Of a stretch of 39,440 nt of DNA, positions 35,710 to 39,440 are shown one piece after another. Within the stretch, counting starts at the first letter, position 1. Each line of letters starts with the position of its first letter. A program made the position numbers and the translations under genes. The DNA is from Bacteroidota bacterium (GTDB lineage: Bacteria > Bacteroidota > Bacteroidia > Chitinophagales > Chitinophagaceae): assembly GCA_013288745.1 (NCBI GenBank), contig JABDBG010000016.1, forward strand, positions 1 to 39,440, given 5' to 3'. A model generated the notes under the pieces. The model saw only the letters and a program-made list of their open reading frames with translations, was not told the origin of the DNA and searched no databases.

Positions 35710-37137
35710 ATGGAACAACAACAATACGATTTTGGAATGATAGGGTTGGGCACAATGGGCCGCAACCTTGTTTACAATATAAGCGACCACGGCTTTAGTG
35801 TTTCGGGCTTCGATAAGAATGAGGATCAGGTAAAAGTTTTGGTGAAAGAAGCTCCATCAAAAAATGTCACCAGCACGAGTAGTTTGCCTGAGTTCATTAA
35901 CTCTTTAAAAAAGCCAAGAGTGATTATGTTCTTAGTTCCGGCAGGACCGATAGTGGATAGCGTGATATTGGAACTAAAACCATTCTTAACAAAAGATGAT
36001 CTGTTGATGGATTGTGGAAATTCTCATTTTACAGATACAGATATCCGTACGGAACAATTAGCAAAAGAGAATATCCATTTTATGGGTGTGGGAGTTTCCG
36101 GCGGCGAATCAGGTGCAAGGTTTGGTCCGAGCATTATGCCGGGCGGCGCAAAAGAAGCATATGATAGAGTGGCTCCGATGTTACAAGCCGTATCCGCAAA
36201 AGTAAATAACGAGCCTTGTGTAACGTATGTTGGTAAGGGATCTGCAGGACATTATGTGAAGATGGTACATAACGGTATCGAATATGCTTTAATGCAATTG
36301 ATCGCAGAAACATACCAGCTATTAAAAGATGTGGCAGGGTTGAATAATGATGAACTGCATGAGTTATATTCTAAATGGAACAAAAAAGACCTGCAATCTT
36401 TCCTGGTAGAAATTACTGCAGATATCTTTGCGAAAAAAGATGACCTGACCGATAACAGATTAGTAGATATGATATTGGCAAGCGCCGGACAAAAAGGAAC
36501 AGGACAATGGACATCACAGGATGCATTGAACCAGCATATTCCCATTCCGGTAATTGATATTGCTGTTAGCGCGCGTGACTTATCTGCATTGAAAGATGAA
36601 CGCAAGCAAGTGCAACAAAATTTATTTACTGCAAAGCCTGCAACAGCACCTTTATCTGCAACAGAAAAGGAAGCCTTTATTGATGCAGTAGAACAGGCAT
36701 TGTATTTTTCAATGATAACAACCTATGCACAGGGCATGTCTTTATTATATCATGCATCAGGCGAATATAAATACGGATTAAAATTAGATGAGATCGCAGC
36801 TATCTGGCGTGGTGGCTGTATCATACGTGCAGCTTTGTTAGAAGATATCCGCAGTATTTTTGCAAAGCATCCGGAGTTATCAAATATTCTGATCAATGAC
36901 GGGATTGCTAAAAAATTAGAATCGGCACAGGATGGAATAAGAGCGGTCATTAAAAAAGCGGTTGATGCAAGTATTCCTGTCCCAGCATTGATGGTGTCTT
37001 TGGCTTATCATGATACTTATCGCAGTGCATGGTTGCCATTTAATTTATTGCAGGCACAGCGCGATTATTTTGGTGCACATACATACCAGCGTACTGATCG
37101 TGATGGAACTTTTCATACGCATTGGGAAACTAAGTAA
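35710..37137 (+). CDS. gnd: 6-phosphogluconate dehydrogenase (decarboxylating)
   Basis: The 475-residue enzyme has the NADP motif GMIGLGTMG (Gly12, Gly14, Gly17), the substrate-binding GVGVSGGESGARFGPSIMPGG (SGG at 130-132), and the catalytic HYVKMVHNGIEY (Lys184, His187, Asn188, Glu191). The C-terminal LPFNLLQAQRDYFGAHTYQR with the RxDxxG...H tail closes the partner site in the dimer. It turns 6-phosphogluconate into ribulose 5-phosphate, CO2 and NADPH. Length is as for the long (E. coli) form. Confidence 0.97.
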   Translation: MEQQQYDFGMIGLGTMGRNLVYNISDHGFSVSGFDKNEDQVKVLVKEAPSKNVTSTSSLPEFINSLKKPRVIMFLVPAGPIVDSVILELKPFLTKDDLLMDCGNSHFTDTDIRTEQLAKENIHFMGVGVSGGESGARFGPSIMPGGAKEAYDRVAPMLQAVSAKVNNEPCVTYVGKGSAGHYVKMVHNGIEYALMQLIAETYQLLKDVAGLNNDELHELYSKWNKKDLQSFLVEITADIFAKKDDLTDNRLVDMILASAGQKGTGQWTSQDALNQHIPIPVIDIAVSARDLSALKDERKQVQQNLFTAKPATAPLSATEKEAFIDAVEQALYFSMITTYAQGMSLLYHASGEYKYGLKLDEIAAIWRGGCIIRAALLEDIRSIFAKHPELSNILINDGIAKKLESAQDGIRAVIKKAVDASIPVPALMVSLAYHDTYRSAWLPFNLLQAQRDYFGAHTYQRTDRDGTFHTHWETK

Positions 37138-37227
37138 AGTCGAAAGTGAAAAGTCAAAACCAAAAAGTGAAAAAATCGAGATAAATAAGAGCTAAAGTTC
37201 TTAATTCAACATTCTTAATTAAAGAAA
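37138..37227. other. Low-complexity gap between gnd and zwf
   Basis: This 90-base gap is made of imperfect AAAGTGAAAAGTC-type units (37137-37171) followed by TTCTTAATT repeated at 37198-37206 and 37214-37222. No gene or terminator is visible. It could hold a second promoter for zwf-pgl. Confidence 0.4.
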
Positions 37228-38739
37228 ATGAAATCAGCAAATAGTGTAGGACCAACAGTTATAGTCATTTTAGGCGCCACAGGAGATCTTACCTGGCGTA
37301 AATTAATGCCGGGTATTTATAATCTTCATTTGGATAAATGGCTGCCAAAAAACTTCGCAGTGATCGGCGTAAGCAGAACAGAGATGAATGACGAAGCTTT
37401 TCGTGAGCATATGCAAAATGGGGTAGATAAATTTTCAAGAAGAGGAAAAGCAGATGAGAAAGATTGGAGTGAATTCGAAAAACAAATCACTTATAATAAA
37501 GGAGGTTTCGACGAACAATCAACTTATGATAAATTAGAAGAACAGATAGAGAAGTATGAAAAAGAATGGAATGCACCGGTAACCAGGATCTTTTACATGG
37601 CTGTTCCGCCAAGTTATTTCGAAGAGATCGCGACTAAGCTTGGTAATTCTAAATTAGTAGAAAATAAAGAGCTGAGCCGCATTGTTATTGAAAAGCCTTT
37701 TGGTCGTGATTACGATAGTGCTAAAAAATTAAATGATCTGTTACATGGTATGTATGATGAATCTCAGATATATCGTTTGGATCATTATTTAGGTAAAGAA
37801 ACAGTGCAAAATATTTTGGCATTCCGTTTTGCAAATGCCATGTTTGAACCTACCTGGAACCGTAATTACATAGATCACATACAGATAACAGTCTCGGAAC
37901 AGTTAGGTATTGGTACACGCGGCAATTATTATGAAACCGCAGGTGCATTGCGTGATATGATACAAAATCATATCCTGCAATTATTATGTCTTATTGCAAT
38001 GGAGCCAACCGTTTCATTTGATGCAGATGAAGTACGCAATAAAAAAGTAGATGTATTAAATGCCATCAGGATAATAAAACCTGACGAAGTGCATTTAAAT
38101 GCCGTACGCGGACAATACGGCCCTGGCTGGATCGAAGGTGAAAAAGTAATCGGCTATCGCGACGAGCAGGACGTGAATAAAAATTCTAATGTTGAAACTT
38201 TCGCAGCGGTTAAATTTTTTGTTGATAACTGGAGATGGCAGGGCGTTCCATTTTATTTGCGCACCGGTAAACATATGAACGAAACAATTTCTGTTATCAG
38301 CATGCAGTTTCGTCCGGTGCCTCATCAATCTTTCCCTAACAGTGCAACTGGTAACTGGCAGCCGAATAGGTTGGTGTTAAATATTCAGCCGCATATGGGC
38401 ATTAAGCTTGGTTTCCAGGCAAAGCGCCCGGGCTTGGAAATGTTGATGGCACCTGTAGATATGCAATATGATTACAACGAATCTTATACATCCACAACGC
38501 CTGAAGCATACGAGACATTATTGCTGGATATTATGGAAGGAGATTCAACCTTATTTATGCGTGCCGATCAGGTAGAAGCTGCCTGGAAAGTAGTAATGCC
38601 GATCATTGAACAATGGGAAAAAAATCCTTCAACAAGTTTTCCTAATTATGCCGCAGGTATGACTGGCCCTGAAGATGCAGAGGCATTGATCGCGCGAGAC
38701 GGACACAACTGGTTTGTAACACCGCCTAAATCAAAATAG
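37228..38739 (+). CDS. zwf: Glucose-6-phosphate 1-dehydrogenase
   Basis: The 503-residue product has the NADP motif ILGATGDLTWRKL (Gly16, Gly19), EKPFGRD and the substrate signature RLDHYLGKE (Asp185, His186, Lys190). It oxidises glucose 6-phosphate to 6-phosphogluconolactone, the substrate of the next gene. The pgl start codon follows the zwf TAG directly, so the two are translationally linked. Confidence 0.97.
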   Translation: MKSANSVGPTVIVILGATGDLTWRKLMPGIYNLHLDKWLPKNFAVIGVSRTEMNDEAFREHMQNGVDKFSRRGKADEKDWSEFEKQITYNKGGFDEQSTYDKLEEQIEKYEKEWNAPVTRIFYMAVPPSYFEEIATKLGNSKLVENKELSRIVIEKPFGRDYDSAKKLNDLLHGMYDESQIYRLDHYLGKETVQNILAFRFANAMFEPTWNRNYIDHIQITVSEQLGIGTRGNYYETAGALRDMIQNHILQLLCLIAMEPTVSFDADEVRNKKVDVLNAIRIIKPDEVHLNAVRGQYGPGWIEGEKVIGYRDEQDVNKNSNVETFAAVKFFVDNWRWQGVPFYLRTGKHMNETISVISMQFRPVPHQSFPNSATGNWQPNRLVLNIQPHMGIKLGFQAKRPGLEMLMAPVDMQYDYNESYTSTTPEAYETLLLDIMEGDSTLFMRADQVEAAWKVVMPIIEQWEKNPSTSFPNYAAGMTGPEDAEALIARDGHNWFVTPPKSK

Positions 38740-39440
38740 TGAACGAGACAAAAGATATACACGTATTTAAAGATGTTGCTGAACTATGTGAGGCAACAGC
38801 CAGTTTTATTATTGAATTAGCCAATGAATCGATCGCTCGAAACGGAGAATTTGTTTTGGCACTTTCAGGCGGCAGTACACCCAATGAATTATATAAATTA
38901 TTGGCTACTGAACCGTATAAAAAAAGAATGCCCTGGAAAAAGACAGTTATTTTTTGGGGGGATGAACGCTGTGTTGGACTGGATGATAAATTAAACAATG
39001 CCTACGTTGCTAAATCTTTGTTGCTGGATAAGATCGATATTCCTGCAACGAACCTACATATTACACCGGTGAATTTACCTCCTGCAGAAGCAGCAAAAAA
39101 ATACGAACAGGACCTGAAAGATTTCTTTAAAAATAAGCCGCCGAAATTTGATCTTATATTTTTAGGATTGGGCGAAAATGCCCACACAGCTTCACTATTC
39201 CCCGGAACAGAAGTACTACATGAAAAAGATCGCTGGGTAAAAGAAGTATACGTTGAAGAGCAAAAAATGTATCGAGTAACCATGACCGAACCTCTACTGA
39301 ATCAGGCTCATAATATTATTTTTTTAGTGACAGGCAAAGCTAAGGCTGCAGTTTTGCATACGATCTTTACTAGTCCCTATCAGCCGGAAAAATATCCTGC
39401 TCAATTAATAAAACCTATGGATGGAAATTTATATTGGTAT
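38740..39440 (+). CDS. pgl: 6-phosphogluconolactonase (cut by window edge)
   Basis: The reading frame opens with GTG at 38740, directly after the zwf stop, and stays open to the right edge (233 codons). It shows the Pgl/DevB features: VLALSGGSTPNELYKLL, FWGDERCV, FDLIFLGLGENAHTASLFPG and the later NIIFLVTGKAKAAVL. The family is about 240-260 residues, so only the last 10-30 residues are missing. It hydrolyses 6-phosphogluconolactone and completes the oxidative branch with zwf and gnd. Confidence 0.93.

Noticed and set aside
1..39440. Mobile element, prophage, CRISPR or defence island
   Set aside because: No transposase, integrase, phage gene, regular repeat array or known defence domain is present; gene content is largely core and envelope functions.

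Overview
The window looks like chromosomal DNA of a Bacteroidota bacterium, most likely of the Chitinophagaceae type. This is inferred from several things: AT-rich DNA, TAnnTTTG-like -7 promoter elements, lipoproteins whose mature part begins Cys-Lys-Lys, a carboxypeptidase-like/DUF5686 outer-membrane protein, a DUF2027-Smr fusion and a large AsmA-like protein. I see no transposase, integrase, CRISPR array, tRNA or rRNA. Almost everything is core metabolism, cell envelope and RNA maintenance.

Positions 1-1070 are the oddest part. A C-terminal piece of miaE runs on + up to 302. An N-terminal piece of phoH, without its ATPase domain, runs on + from 628. At about 919 it is abutted by the N-terminal 50 residues of miaE on the - strand. 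A single inversion of the block ending at about 919 would rebuild both genes, so this is either a real small inversion or a misassembly. Two tandem paralogous lipoproteins follow (1113-2108, -).

2295-8857 (+) holds a penicillin-acylase-family hydrolase, a small membrane protein, a DUF5686 outer-membrane protein and trhO (tRNA U34 hydroxylation). 8859-15441 (-) holds a cluster of ychF, purC and an atypical SDR, then a ~1270-residue AsmA-like protein with its own candidate promoter. A SpmA-SpmB fusion (15582, +) converges on a TonB-domain protein and a class-C beta-lactamase-like lipoprotein.

18877-23183 has serA with a clear terminator, a type II NADH dehydrogenase, a PAP2 phosphatase and a TetR regulator. 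The TetR gene's promoter sits inside a near-perfect inverted repeat, a probable autoregulatory operator. A small protein with its own terminator lies upstream. RNase R, a GT2 glycosyltransferase, a DUF218 lipoprotein, an SDR, a DUF486 membrane protein and a GT39 glycosyltransferase follow, then a polyprenyl diphosphate synthase and an amino acid permease. The PAP2, GT2, GT39 and polyprenyl synthase genes together could serve lipid-carrier-dependent sugar transfer to the envelope.

The right end (32657-39440, +) carries a DUF2027-Smr protein, a di-iron fatty-acid/sterol hydroxylase and a pentose-phosphate cluster: rpiB, a HAD phosphatase, gnd, zwf and pgl, the last cut by the window edge. I found no convincing new multi-gene system. 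The best leads are the miaE/phoH rearrangement, the TetR operator, the HAD enzyme embedded in the pentose-phosphate cluster and the AsmA-like giant.
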